From an uncultured Christensenella sp. (GTDB lineage: Bacteria; Bacillota; Clostridia; Christensenellales; UBA1242), in NCBI GenBank assembly GCA_949295755.1, contig CASFMG010000122.1:1-19176 (forward strand): DNA of 19,176 nt. The letters run 5' to 3'. Below, piece after piece: positions 1 to 7,032 of this stretch; the first letter of the stretch is position 1, and the number at the start of each line of letters is the position of its first letter. The notes beneath the pieces were generated by a model. The model had not been told where the DNA came from and ran no database searches. It saw only the letters and a list, made by a program, of their open reading frames with translations. The translations under genes were made by a program, and so were the position numbers.

Positions 1-969
1 CAAAACAATTTAAAAAACATAAATGTTGATATTCCACTTGGTTTATTTACTGCAATCACAGGAGTTAGTGGTAGTGGAAAGAGCAGTTTAATAAATGGAG
101 TTTTGTATCCATATCTTGCAAATACTTTAAATGGTGCAAGTCAAGTTTTAGGAAAATTTAAAGAAATAAAAAATATAGAAAAATTGGACAAGGTAATTTG
201 CATTGACCAAGCACCTATTGGAAGAACACCAAGAAGTAATCCAGCAACATACACAGGACTATGGACTCCTATTAGAGAACTTTTTGCACAAACGCAAGAT
301 GCAAAGCAAAGGGGATATAGTGCTGGACGATTTAGTTTTAATGTTAAAGGTGGAAGGTGTGATGCTTGTGAAGGAGCAGGTGTTAAAGAAATTGAAATGT
401 ATTTTTTACCTGATATAACAGTTCCTTGTGAAGTCTGCAAGGGTAAAAGATATAATAATGAAACTTTGCAAGTTAGATATAAAGGCAAAAACATTGCCGA
501 AGTTTTAGATATGACTGTTGAAGATGCACTTGCATTTTTTGAAAACATACCAAGCATATACACTAAGGTTAAAGCACTTTATGATGTTGGACTTGGATAT
601 ATTAAACTTGGTCAAAGCGCCACTGAACTCAGTGGAGGGGAGGCACAAAGAGTTAAACTTGCAACCGAACTTGCAAAGCGTTCAACAGGTAAAACAATTT
701 ATATTTTGGACGAACCAACTACGGGGCTTCATATTGACGATGTAAAAAAACTTATTGCAATTTTAAACAAATTGGTGCAAAATAATAATACAGTTGTTGT
801 TATTGAACACAACCTAGATGTTATAAAATGTGCAGACTACATTATTGACCTTGGACCAGAAGGTGGCAACGCAGGTGGGCAAGTTATAGCAAAAGGTAGT
901 CCAAAAGAAATTTGTAATATCGAGCAAAGTTACACAGGCAAATATTTAAAAAGGGTTCTAAATGGATAA
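1..969 (+). CDS. uvrA: UvrA, excinuclease ABC subunit A (C-terminal part, 5' truncated)
   Basis: The open frame enters from the window edge and gives the last 322 residues of UvrA, the damage-recognising ATPase of nucleotide excision repair. Visible parts are the second Walker A (GVSGSGKSS, residues 21-29 of the fragment), the zinc-binding CDAC and CEVC pairs (about residues 120-146), the ABC signature LSGGEAQRV and the Walker B stretch IYILDEPTTGLH. These belong to the second ATPase module, so roughly the first two thirds of a normal protein of about 940 aa lie outside the window. The stop overlaps the start of the next gene by 8 nt, suggesting co-transcription. Identity is close to certain. 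Confidence 0.97.
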   Translation, partial: QNNLKNINVDIPLGLFTAITGVSGSGKSSLINGVLYPYLANTLNGASQVLGKFKEIKNIEKLDKVICIDQAPIGRTPRSNPATYTGLWTPIRELFAQTQDAKQRGYSAGRFSFNVKGGRCDACEGAGVKEIEMYFLPDITVPCEVCKGKRYNNETLQVRYKGKNIAEVLDMTVEDALAFFENIPSIYTKVKALYDVGLGYIKLGQSATELSGGEAQRVKLATELAKRSTGKTIYILDEPTTGLHIDDVKKLIAILNKLVQNNNTVVVIEHNLDVIKCADYIIDLGPEGGNAGGQVIAKGSPKEICNIEQSYTGKYLKRVLNG

Positions 970-1513
970 TTATTACAAAATATTAAATGTAAATAAAAAT
1001 GCAGATGTTAGTGAAATAAAAAAAGCATATTTAAAAGAATTAAAAAAATATCACCCTGATGTCTATAAGGGAGATTCTTCTTTTGCACAAAATAAAACAG
1101 CACAATTAAATGAAATTTATAGTACTTTAAAAGACGATAATTTAAGAAAAGAATACGATTTAAAATTTTTTGGAGAAGAAGATAAAGAAATTACAAAAGA
1201 AGCCGAACCAAATATTTTTAGAGAATTAAAAGAAAGATTAAAAACAAATTTTGCAAAATATTCAAATAAAAATCAAAAAGAAAAAAATCAAAAAGAAAAA
1301 AATCAAAAAGAAAAAAATCAAAAATCAAAAGTAATAAAAAATAAAGATAAAAAAGATGATATAAATAATAAAAATAAAAAAGAAATAATAATTCAAGAAA
1401 ATAATATTGAAAATATTGAATATGAAAAAAAAGAAAGAATAAGATTGTCAATAATGATTGGAAGTATTATTTTATGTTTTCTTTTAATTATCATTTTTTG
1501 TTTAATTATTTAA
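962..1513 (+). CDS. J-domain protein with C-terminal membrane anchor
   Basis: A 183-aa protein. An N-terminal J domain (residues 1-66) with the HPD tripeptide in YHPDVY shows it can stimulate a DnaK-type Hsp70. The middle is very Lys/Asn-rich and contains a five-residue tandem repeat (NQKEK, three and a bit copies). The C-terminus is a single hydrophobic segment (SIMIGSIILCFLLIIIFCLII). It has no Gly/Phe region or zinc fingers, so it is not DnaJ itself but a short, probably membrane-tethered, J protein. Translation starts inside the last codons of uvrA, so it is probably translationally coupled. Its stop overlaps by a few bases the stop of the convergent DUF4363 gene. The client is unknown. 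Confidence 0.85.
   Translation: MDNYYKILNVNKNADVSEIKKAYLKELKKYHPDVYKGDSSFAQNKTAQLNEIYSTLKDDNLRKEYDLKFFGEEDKEITKEAEPNIFRELKERLKTNFAKYSNKNQKEKNQKEKNQKEKNQKSKVIKNKDKKDDINNKNKKEIIIQENNIENIEYEKKERIRLSIMIGSIILCFLLIIIFCLII
1271..1324 (+). repeat. 15-bp tandem repeat inside the J-protein gene
   Basis: The unit aatcaaaaagaaaaa occurs three times in a row, followed by a partial fourth copy. It encodes the NQKEK repeats of the linker between J domain and membrane anchor. Being in-frame and a multiple of three, copy-number change would lengthen or shorten the linker without breaking the gene. Confidence 0.85.
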
Positions 1514-1899
1514 AAAATATTTTGAAAACTTAACCCCATTATTTTATGATAATCTTGTGATAGATGATTTATTATTTTTAAACTGGCAGTAAAGTCTTCG
1601 TATTGATTAACTTCTATATTTCCTTTAAGTCGTTGAATTTCAACACACAAATCTCGCATATCTTTGTGATTTGCAACTAAACATAAAATTTCCTCGTGAT
1701 GTATCCAGGTTTCTTCAAGTTTGTTCACTTTTATTAAAATTTCTTCCGTTTGTATATTTTTTGTGTCCTTTGTTAAATCCATTAGTTCTTGTGATTGGAT
1801 TTGTATATCATTTAAGTATTTATCAATTGTTACTTCTTCCCATATTGATAATCCGACTAAAATAAAAACAACAAATAAAATAGCAATAAATTTTTTCAT
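1510..1899 (-). CDS. DUF4363 family membrane-anchored protein
   Basis: 129 aa with an N-terminal hydrophobic segment (residues 4-20) after a short Lys-containing start, then a helical, charged extracytoplasmic part. Length, the signal-anchor and the position directly behind a DUF421 gene match the DUF4363 family, whose function is unknown. Its ATG follows the DUF421 stop immediately (TAAATG), so the two are almost certainly translated together. The 3' end overlaps the convergent J-protein gene by 4 nt. The family call rests on context plus general appearance. Confidence 0.7.
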   Translation of the reverse strand: MKKFIAILFVVFILVGLSIWEEVTIDKYLNDIQIQSQELMDLTKDTKNIQTEEILIKVNKLEETWIHHEEILCLVANHKDMRDLCVEIQRLKGNIEVNQYEDFTASLKIINHLSQDYHKIMGLSFQNIF

Positions 1900-2610
1900 T
1901 TATTTTTTACCTTTTAAATTAGTTTGTATTGCTTGTCCTCTTTTATGCATTTCTTGTATATAAACTATTCCATTGTTGTCTAGTGTAAAAATAAGAATTT
2001 TTTTTGTGTTTAATTTTAATTTTTTTATATAATCTAACACATCTTCTTTAGATATTTTTATATTTTTAAAGTTTTCATTTAATATTTTCCCTTCGCTTAT
2101 TAGTGCTATTGGTATACTATTTTCTTGTTTATTTAGTCCCATATCTTCTTTCGTTATTGGTGTGCTTTTTGCCTTTGGAAGCACACTCATTTTTCCGTTT
2201 GTTTCCATAATTGCAAAAAGTACTTCATCAATAGAAAAATATCCTGCACCTCTAAGGGCTTCCAAGATATCATCAATATTCAAATTTAATTTTTTTACTG
2301 CTTTATAATCTATGCCATTTTGATTTATCACTATAACAGGTTTTCCACTTATGAGTTCGCTAAATTTTGGACTAAATCTTGTTATCATTGTTATTATATA
2401 ATGAATAACTAAAAGTGCAAGCAGTGGAACAATACCGTGAATTAAAGGCACACTAATTTCTGCCATTGGTATAGTAGCCAGGTCTGCTAGAATTAGTGTT
2501 AAAACAAGTTCAAATGGTTGCATTTGCCCAAGTTGACGTTTTCCCATAAGTCTAAACACTATTAAAACGATAAAGTATATTATAATTGACCGAATTATTA
2601 AAGTTAGCAT
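1900..2610 (-). CDS. DUF421 (YetF/YcaP-like) membrane protein
   Basis: 236 aa. Three hydrophobic segments in the first ~80 residues include the family-typical RLMGKRQLGQMQPFELV stretch. After these comes a soluble domain with SGKPVIVINQNG and the later RGAGYFSIDEVLFAIMETNGKMSVLPK block, both characteristic of DUF421. Relatives are spore- or envelope-associated membrane proteins of uncertain role. It is followed with no gap by its DUF4363 partner and sits 27 bp behind the flippase gene on the same strand, so the three may form one operon. No Shine-Dalgarno sequence is visible before this ATG. Confidence 0.88.
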   Translation of the reverse strand: MLTLIIRSIIIYFIVLIVFRLMGKRQLGQMQPFELVLTLILADLATIPMAEISVPLIHGIVPLLALLVIHYIITMITRFSPKFSELISGKPVIVINQNGIDYKAVKKLNLNIDDILEALRGAGYFSIDEVLFAIMETNGKMSVLPKAKSTPITKEDMGLNKQENSIPIALISEGKILNENFKNIKISKEDVLDYIKKLKLNTKKILIFTLDNNGIVYIQEMHKRGQAIQTNLKGKK

Positions 2611-2637
2611 AATAAATTATTGCAATATTTTATTTAT

Positions 2638-4179
2638 TTAAACTTTATGGCTTGTTTTTTTGTGCTTTATAGGATTTTTTAACAAATTATTATTTTTTAT
2701 CCATATAACGACTGAACTAAATTTAAATACATTGAATATTAAACATAGTAAAATAAAGAAAGTCGCACCGAGTGTACACGAAATTGCAAGATTAAAGAAT
2801 AATGGCATAAAATTGTTTAGAATATTTGTTGAAAATGAAGTAATTGCTGCCGTTGGAATTAAAAAACAAACAAACATAAAAAAGTATTTTTTTAGTTTTA
2901 TGGATGGACATACTTGTTTTTTAATCATTCTTATGTTTAATATACTAGACATTGTAAAGCAAGTACCCATTGCATAAGTTAAAGCATTTATTCCAACATA
3001 TTTTGGTAAAAACCATATGCACAAAAGCATCATAATTGAACCAATAATATAATTTTTAAAAGATTTTATTTCTAGTCCTACTGCATTTAGTATTGATGAT
3101 GAAATATTTGTTATACACATTGGAATGATTATCCAAGCCGAACTAGATAGTAGTATTCCACTATACGAATTGTCAAAAAAGAAACTTCCAATGTTTTCGC
3201 CAGCACCCATAAATATAGGAACAATGAAAAATGCTACAAAGAGTGAAAAAACAAGTGATGTTGTTGTTCTTGAAGCAATGTAATTTTCATCTTTTTTTGC
3301 AAGTGCAGAAGACAAATCGGGAACAAGAGCATATGAAAGAGAACCTATAATTGTCATAGGAATAAATAATAGTGGAAGTGTCATTCCTGTTGCTATTCCA
3401 AACAAACTAAGAGATTGACTTGATGTATATCCAGCGCTTACAAGTCGTAATGGAATTATTATTGCAATTACTGGTTGAATTAAACTTGATGCAACTCTTA
3501 TAAGTGTTATTGGAGTGCTGGTTTTTATTATTTCTTTATAATTGTTTGGTTTTGCAAACCTTCCTCCTGATTTGAAATATAAAAATATAACAAACAAGCA
3601 CGAGAATAAACAGGCAATAGATAATGAAAGGGCAGCCCCAACTGCACCACTAAATATTGGCCAAATTCCACAAAGAAGTAAATAACAAATAATCATTCGC
3701 ATCACTTGTTCAAAAAGTTCGGCACTACACGATGTTACATATTTGTTTCGTCCCCATAAATTGCCACGAACGGCACTATATATGCTTGAGAATACTAAGG
3801 CAGGCAACAACATTAAAAGAATAATCATACAACTATCATCAGCAAAAATATGAGATATTGGTTTTTGGAAAATTACAACTATTGCACAAATAACTAAACT
3901 TAATATTGAAGAAATTATAATTGCTGTTGTAAGCGTTTGATATTCTAACTTTTTATCTTTATTGGCGATATGTTTTGCAGTAAGCCGTGAAATAATAAGA
4001 GGTATTCCACTTGATACAAGTGTTAATAGTACCATAAATACTGAAAAACTTATTTGATATATTCCAAGTGCTTCAGCACCTATTGTTCTTGATAACCAAA
4101 TTCTAAAAATAAAGCCAAGCAGTCTTGTTATACCTGTAAAAAAAATTATTATAAAAACTGTTTTGAATAAAGATTTCAT
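2638..4179 (-). CDS. SpoVB/MurJ-like polysaccharide (lipid-linked) flippase
   Basis: About 513 aa with 12-14 hydrophobic segments spread over the full length, the architecture of the MOP exporter superfamily (SpoVB, Wzx, MurJ). The N-terminus (GITRLLGFIFRIWLSRTIGAEALGIYQ) is the typical SpoVB opening. Such proteins flip lipid-linked sugars across the cytoplasmic membrane for peptidoglycan, cortex or capsule. I place the start at 4179 (MKSLFKTVF) rather than 4215. The longer form would overlap the divergent LysM gene and its ribosome binding site, and would add a hydrophilic tail before the first membrane helix. No good Shine-Dalgarno sequence is visible for either start. It is divergent from the LysM gene and co-directional with DUF421. 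Confidence 0.85.
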   Translation of the reverse strand: MKSLFKTVFIIIFFTGITRLLGFIFRIWLSRTIGAEALGIYQISFSVFMVLLTLVSSGIPLIISRLTAKHIANKDKKLEYQTLTTAIIISSILSLVICAIVVIFQKPISHIFADDSCMIILLMLLPALVFSSIYSAVRGNLWGRNKYVTSCSAELFEQVMRMIICYLLLCGIWPIFSGAVGAALSLSIACLFSCLFVIFLYFKSGGRFAKPNNYKEIIKTSTPITLIRVASSLIQPVIAIIIPLRLVSAGYTSSQSLSLFGIATGMTLPLLFIPMTIIGSLSYALVPDLSSALAKKDENYIASRTTTSLVFSLFVAFFIVPIFMGAGENIGSFFFDNSYSGILLSSSAWIIIPMCITNISSSILNAVGLEIKSFKNYIIGSIMMLLCIWFLPKYVGINALTYAMGTCFTMSSILNIRMIKKQVCPSIKLKKYFFMFVCFLIPTAAITSFSTNILNNFMPLFFNLAISCTLGATFFILLCLIFNVFKFSSVVIWIKNNNLLKNPIKHKKTSHKV

Positions 4180-4209
4180 ATCATATTTTATTATAAGGAG
4201 AGTTTGATT

Positions 4210-4524
4210 ATGCAAATAAACATAAAAACAAAACCATATTATATAGTTAAAAATGAAGATACATTAAAATCAATTTGTTCAAAATTTAAAATAGATGAAC
4301 AAGAATTAAGAACAATTAACAACATTAGTGAGATAGAGACAAACGATATTTTAATTCTGCCTAAACCTTATAAATATTGCTATGTTGTGCAACCACTTGA
4401 TAATTATCAAAAAATAGCAGAAAAATTGGGTGTTAGTGTAGATAAAATTTTAGAAGTTACAAAGGGCAAAAGTATGTTTATTGGTCAAAGAATTATATTT
4501 TATGCAAATATGTCAACTGTTTGA
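4210..4524 (+). CDS. Double LysM-domain protein, C-terminus altered by prophage insertion
   Basis: 104 aa made almost entirely of two LysM modules (about residues 8-51 and 56-99), each opening with the typical YYIVKNEDTLKSI / CYVVQPLDNYQKI block, so it should bind peptidoglycan or related glycans. No signal peptide is visible, as for some coat or spore-envelope LysM proteins. ATG 4210 is chosen over the upstream TTG 4204 because AAGGAG lies 9 nt before it. The final FIGQRIIF motif of the second LysM is encoded by the 26-bp repeat that bounds the prophage. After it, the seven residues YANMSTV and the TGA stop are phage DNA. At the right-hand copy the same frame ends in TAA straight after FIGQRIIF, which is probably the native C-terminus. 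Confidence 0.88.
   Translation: MQINIKTKPYYIVKNEDTLKSICSKFKIDEQELRTINNISEIETNDILILPKPYKYCYVVQPLDNYQKIAEKLGVSVDKILEVTKGKSMFIGQRIIFYANMSTV
4477..4502. repeat. attL, left copy of 26-bp direct repeat
   Basis: Begins tttattggtcaaag and ends in tatatttta; identical over 26 bases to 15454-15479. It lies in frame in the LysM gene and encodes FIGQRIIF. Base identity stops at 4476 on the left and 4503 on the right. Confidence 0.9.
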
Positions 4525-4562
4525 GACAAAAAAGTTAAAAAAAATTTAATTTAGGTTAGATT

Positions 4563-4597
4563 AAGATAGTTAAGATAAGATTTTAACTATCTTTTTA
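4563..4597 (+). terminator. Rho-independent terminator after the LysM gene, carried by the prophage
   Basis: An 11-bp perfect stem aagatagttaa (4563-4573) / ttaactatctt (4583-4593) with a 9-nt loop is followed by a run of T. It ends plus-strand transcripts from the LysM gene shortly after they enter the prophage, so the phage supplies the terminator of the host gene it entered. Confidence 0.7.
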
Positions 4598-4608
4598 TTA
4601 TCTCAAAC

Positions 4609-4626
4609 ACTTCCCCTAGGGGAAGT
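4609..4626. repeat. 18-bp perfect palindrome near the left end
   Basis: acttcccctaggggaagt is fully self-complementary and GC-rich compared with its surroundings. It has no loop, so it is more like a protein-binding site or a cruciform than a terminator. It lies between the left end and the transposase gene. Confidence 0.7.
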
Positions 4627-4643
4627 CGCGAAATTTTGACAGC

Positions 4644-4668
4644 GAAAAATATGGCAAGTTTCTTGCCA
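4644..4668 (-). terminator. Terminator of the transposase gene
   Basis: On the minus strand, just after the transposase stop, a 7-bp stem tggcaag/cttgcca with a 3-nt loop (4652-4668) is followed by TATTTTT. It would stop transposase transcripts before they cross the element end. Confidence 0.6.
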
Positions 4669-4690
4669 CTAAGTTTGTGGTATTTGTAGG

Positions 4691-5680
4691 CTATTCAATT
4701 ACACCCCAGTCCAAAAGCAATAATTCTTTTCGCTTTTGTTTTGGTGTGAGCCAGTCCGTTTTGCCATCTCTAGATTTCAGTACTGACATAGGTATGTTAT
4801 TCGACCGTTTAAGATATGCTTTCATTTGAAGTAACAAATCTTCATATGAGTAAAATCTTAGATATTTATAAAAACGTTCGTTATCACTTCGGTGTGAGCG
4901 TTCCACTTTGCCATTATGTCTTGGCGTGCGTGGACGAATAAGTTTATGCTCAATCTTATGTAAACGGCAGAACTTATCTAGCAAATGCTCTTGGTCATGT
5001 TTTGTTTCCCGTGTATATGTAAATTCCGAACCATTATCTGTTTGAATTATGTTAGGCTGATAACCATAAAAAATAATTGCACGCTGTACAAAGTCCACTG
5101 TATTTGCTGGGCATACTTCTTGATATGGATAAATAAATCTCTCTCTTGTTGCTTCGTCAATCACAGTGTACTGATAAAATTTTCGCTCATTCTTGTATGG
5201 CCCAACATAACACTCTCTTGGCACAAACTTTACATCTAATTGCCATTTTTCACCAATGCGTGTTGGTGTGTCATATGGCTGTGGAATATATCTAGACTTT
5301 TTCTTAACTTCGCCATACCAACCACGCTTGCGTAGAAAATTATATAGACTCATAGGGTGGCGATGATATGAATAGTTAAGTCTGAGTTTACCATACAATT
5401 CATTTAATCCTATATGTGGATTACGCCTAATCAAATCCTGTATATGCTTTATCTCTTCGTCTGTATGTCTATTTGGATGAAGCATATTCTTTCTTGAAAA
5501 CTTAGGTTTTAAACTCTCCAAAGTACCATTATATAACTTCTTCCAACGATATAGGCTTGCAAACGAACAATGGTATCTTTTTGCAACAAATGATATCGTG
5601 CTTGACTTCCATAAATTTAAGGCTTTTAATTTTTCTTCTGCTGTGTATGCAGATTTATACACTTCTATTTCTCTTCTCAT
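4691..5680 (-). CDS. DDE transposase/integrase of IS481/IS3-like type
   Basis: 329 aa. An N-terminal helix-turn-helix (residues ~10-50, ending SLYRWKKLYNG) precedes an RNase H-fold catalytic core. The probable catalytic triad is D149 (WQLDVKFV), D215 (IIQTDNGSEF) and E260 (TPRHNGKVERSHRSD), as in rve-fold transposases. A good ribosome binding site (AAAAGGAG, 6 nt before ATG) supports the start. I see no insertion-sequence inverted repeats tightly flanking the gene. Instead it occupies the place next to attL where phages keep their integrase, and no tyrosine or serine recombinase exists in the element. It may therefore be the phage's own integration enzyme, as DDE transposases are in Spiroplasma filamentous phages. 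A stray IS inside the prophage is the alternative. Confidence 0.9.
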   Translation of the reverse strand: MRREIEVYKSAYTAEEKLKALNLWKSSTISFVAKRYHCSFASLYRWKKLYNGTLESLKPKFSRKNMLHPNRHTDEEIKHIQDLIRRNPHIGLNELYGKLRLNYSYHRHPMSLYNFLRKRGWYGEVKKKSRYIPQPYDTPTRIGEKWQLDVKFVPRECYVGPYKNERKFYQYTVIDEATRERFIYPYQEVCPANTVDFVQRAIIFYGYQPNIIQTDNGSEFTYTRETKHDQEHLLDKFCRLHKIEHKLIRPRTPRHNGKVERSHRSDNERFYKYLRFYSYEDLLLQMKAYLKRSNNIPMSVLKSRDGKTDWLTPKQKRKELLLLDWGVIE

Positions 5681-5699
5681 AATCTGCTCCTTTTAATAT

Positions 5700-5728
5700 A
5701 AAAAAACTAGGCCAACAAACAGCCTAGT
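5700..5728 (-). terminator. Rho-independent terminator between the 67-aa gene and the transposase
   Basis: Minus-strand stem actaggc/gcctagt (5706-5712 and 5722-5728), 9-nt loop, followed by seven T. It separates the 213-aa/67-aa operon from the transposase gene. Confidence 0.8.
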
Positions 5729-5737
5729 ATTATACCA
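5729..5737 (-). promoter_or_regulatory. Possible extended -10 promoter for the transposase
   Basis: On the minus strand TGGTATAAT (TGn plus a perfect -10) sits directly before the terminator stem. No good -35 is visible at the expected distance. Transcription from here would start within or after the first stem arm, so the hairpin would not form in this transcript and the transposase could be expressed separately. Confidence 0.4.
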
Positions 5738-5746
5738 AAATAAATT

Positions 5747-5950
5747 CTATTTTACATATAAAGACAATCGTGCGTTTTCTGCCAAAAGTCTTTTTATCTT
5801 TTTCTCTAATTGTTCAACTTTAAAATTTAATCTAGTAATTTCAGTATTGTCACTTAGTATCATTGACAATATTCTCTTCCGTAAAATTTCATTTTGCATA
5901 ACTAACTGTTCATTTTCTTTAACTAATTCATTTATGTTTATTGTAATCAT
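5747..5950 (-). CDS. 67-aa coiled-coil protein
   Basis: A small, highly charged helical protein with heptad-like Leu/Ile spacing throughout (for example LVKENEQLVMQNEILRKRIL), predicted to be a coiled coil with no membrane segment. Its ATG overlaps the stop of the preceding gene by 4 nt (ATGA), with GGAG 12 nt upstream, so it is coupled to that gene and probably works with it. Not recognised; it may be a dimerisation partner or small regulator. A terminator follows. Confidence 0.7.
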   Translation of the reverse strand: MITININELVKENEQLVMQNEILRKRILSMILSDNTEITRLNFKVEQLEKKIKRLLAENARLSLYVK

Positions 5951-6588
5951 TTTTGTTTTTCTCCTTTATTTTTTAGTTTTTGATATGCAGTTTGCAAAGT
6001 CATAACAATATTTAAAAGTTGACTTTTACTCTTGCTTTCAAAATATGAAAATTCATATTTTTTATTTGGATCATACGCATCAGGTATTTCATCTTCATTG
6101 ATTTCTTCGACAGTCTGTTCAACAACTTTATCTATTGTATCTTCACCAGCCATTTGTTTAACATATTCTCGTATTTGCTTGACTGTCATCTCTGGTGTTA
6201 TGAAATGCTTGTCTATTGCATTTTCAAGTGTTTCATATGAAAGTGGCAATAATTCAAAAAGTTTACTTGGACTAAAACCGTAAAAATATGTTTTAACAGC
6301 AACATTTTCTATTGTTGTACCTTGAATAAACTTTTCATAACAAGACTTATATCTTGAAACTGACTTTCTATCAAATCCAAATTTTGCAAGCAATTTATAA
6401 CTATTATAATACTCGTTATTTTTGGCTTTGAAATAATTGCCTTTACAATAACTCCAAATGTTATATATGCTAAAACAAGTTTTTGCAAAAGTGTACTGAT
6501 TGTTACCATAACAAGAAACAAGGCAGTTACACAACTCATTCAAACCTTTGTCTTCAAACTGTAAATCACTACATATAAAATTTTCCAT
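5947..6588 (-). CDS. Putative phage regulatory or replication-accessory protein, 213 aa
   Basis: A soluble protein with no membrane segment. The central part (residues ~60-140) has KFGFDRKSVSRYKS, which looks like a helix-turn-helix. It then has SPSKLFELLPLSYETLENAI followed by ITPEMTVKQIREYVKQ. The last pattern resembles the 'LL.L...EEMTVRELRE' region seen in ParB/DUF3102-like phage and plasmid DNA-binding proteins. The C-terminal quarter is acidic, then helical. A ribosome binding site (AAAAGGAG, 5 nt before ATG) supports the start. It lies between the Rep operon and the transposase and reads with the 67-aa coiled-coil gene. A regulator of lysogeny or copy number is a guess from position. 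Confidence 0.6.
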   Translation of the reverse strand: MENFICSDLQFEDKGLNELCNCLVSCYGNNQYTFAKTCFSIYNIWSYCKGNYFKAKNNEYYNSYKLLAKFGFDRKSVSRYKSCYEKFIQGTTIENVAVKTYFYGFSPSKLFELLPLSYETLENAIDKHFITPEMTVKQIREYVKQMAGEDTIDKVVEQTVEEINEDEIPDAYDPNKKYEFSYFESKSKSQLLNIVMTLQTAYQKLKNKGEKQK

Positions 6589-6606
6589 TTTTTCTCCTTT
6601 TAAATC

Positions 6607-6635
6607 TTGACAAATTTTATAAATTAAGATAATAT
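6607..6635 (+). promoter_or_regulatory. Promoter of structured RNA 1
   Basis: TTGACA (6607-6612), 17-bp spacer, TAATAT (6630-6635), pointing away from the 213-aa gene and opposite to all phage genes. Its first nine bases, TTGACAAAT, are identical to the promoter of structured RNA 2. Confidence 0.65.
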
Positions 6636-6641
6636 ACCTAT

Positions 6642-6717
6642 AGCAATTAAAAATTGCTCAAGTAGTTCGGCCGTTAGGCTAAATGGGTTTTATGCCCGTG
6701 GGGAACTACTTTTTTTT
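6642..6717 (+). ncRNA. Predicted structured small RNA 1
   Basis: Starting at the expected transcription start (~6642), the RNA folds into a 7-bp hairpin (agcaatt/aattgct, 6642-6658). Next is a 9-bp outer stem (aagtagttc 6660-6668 / gaactactt 6703-6711). The outer stem encloses two small hairpins: ggcc-gtta-ggct (6669-6680) and atggg/cccgt (6683-6699, with one G-U pair). The outer stem runs into a tract of T, so it doubles as an intrinsic terminator. This gives a ~75-nt RNA with a three-way junction, tail-to-tail with the 108-aa gene at 6706. No tRNA or known riboswitch matches by eye. It could be a regulatory RNA, a primer for complementary-strand synthesis, or a DNA packaging structure. Confidence 0.6.
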
Positions 6718-7032
6718 ATTTCTAATTTTCCAGTTATATCTCCATTTTGAAAAATTATTTTTATTGTCATGACGAACTCTTCGAGCAACGTACATGGGTT
6801 TACTATCCAGCGGATTAGGATTTGGAAAAAATACTTCGTTAGTATGTCGTCCATCTTTTTTACCATGCATAACTTTTCTATAATTCCATTCATTCACAGA
6901 ATATTCACTAGTTATCATTGCTGGATGTTTAGATTTTTTATATTTTCTAAAATGTGGATATTTAATTTTTTCATAAGGTTTATCATAAATAATATAATTT
7001 TGTTTATGAGCCTTATTTTTAACTTTTTTCAT
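6706..7032 (-). CDS. 108-aa basic protein A (paralogue of the gene at 14763)
   Basis: Small, soluble, strongly basic and rich in Lys, Tyr and Arg, which suggests nucleic acid binding. The motif FFPNPNPLDSKPMYVARRVR is shared in outline (PNP..D..PMY..R) with the other 108-aa phage protein, so the two are probably distant paralogues. It overlaps the end of rep by 14 nt and has AGGAG 9 nt before its ATG, so it is co-expressed with Rep. Its last codons overlap the T-tract of structured RNA 1 on the other strand. Function unknown; a replication-associated DNA- or RNA-binding role is inferred. Confidence 0.75.
   Translation of the reverse strand: MKKVKNKAHKQNYIIYDKPYEKIKYPHFRKYKKSKHPAMITSEYSVNEWNYRKVMHGKKDGRHTNEVFFPNPNPLDSKPMYVARRVRHDNKNNFSKWRYNWKIRNKKK

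Noticed and set aside
1218..1451. Minus-strand frame antisense to the J-protein gene
   Set aside because: The Phe/Leu-only composition is simply the complement of the Lys-rich repeat region.
4477..4502. The 26-bp repeat as a chromosomal dif (XerC/D) site, as used by several inoviruses
   Set aside because: It does not show the two recognisable dif half-sites with a 6-bp centre and lies inside a coding gene. A non-canonical Xer site cannot be ruled out by eye.
4691..5680. The transposase as an independent insertion sequence that landed in the prophage
   Set aside because: I found no convincing inverted repeats or short target duplication tightly around this gene, and its place next to attL suits an integrase. 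Not fully excluded.
6642..6717. Structured RNA 1 as a tRNA
   Set aside because: The junction has only two inner hairpins with very short stems, and no T-arm GTTC-AA pattern, anticodon arm or CCA end fits.
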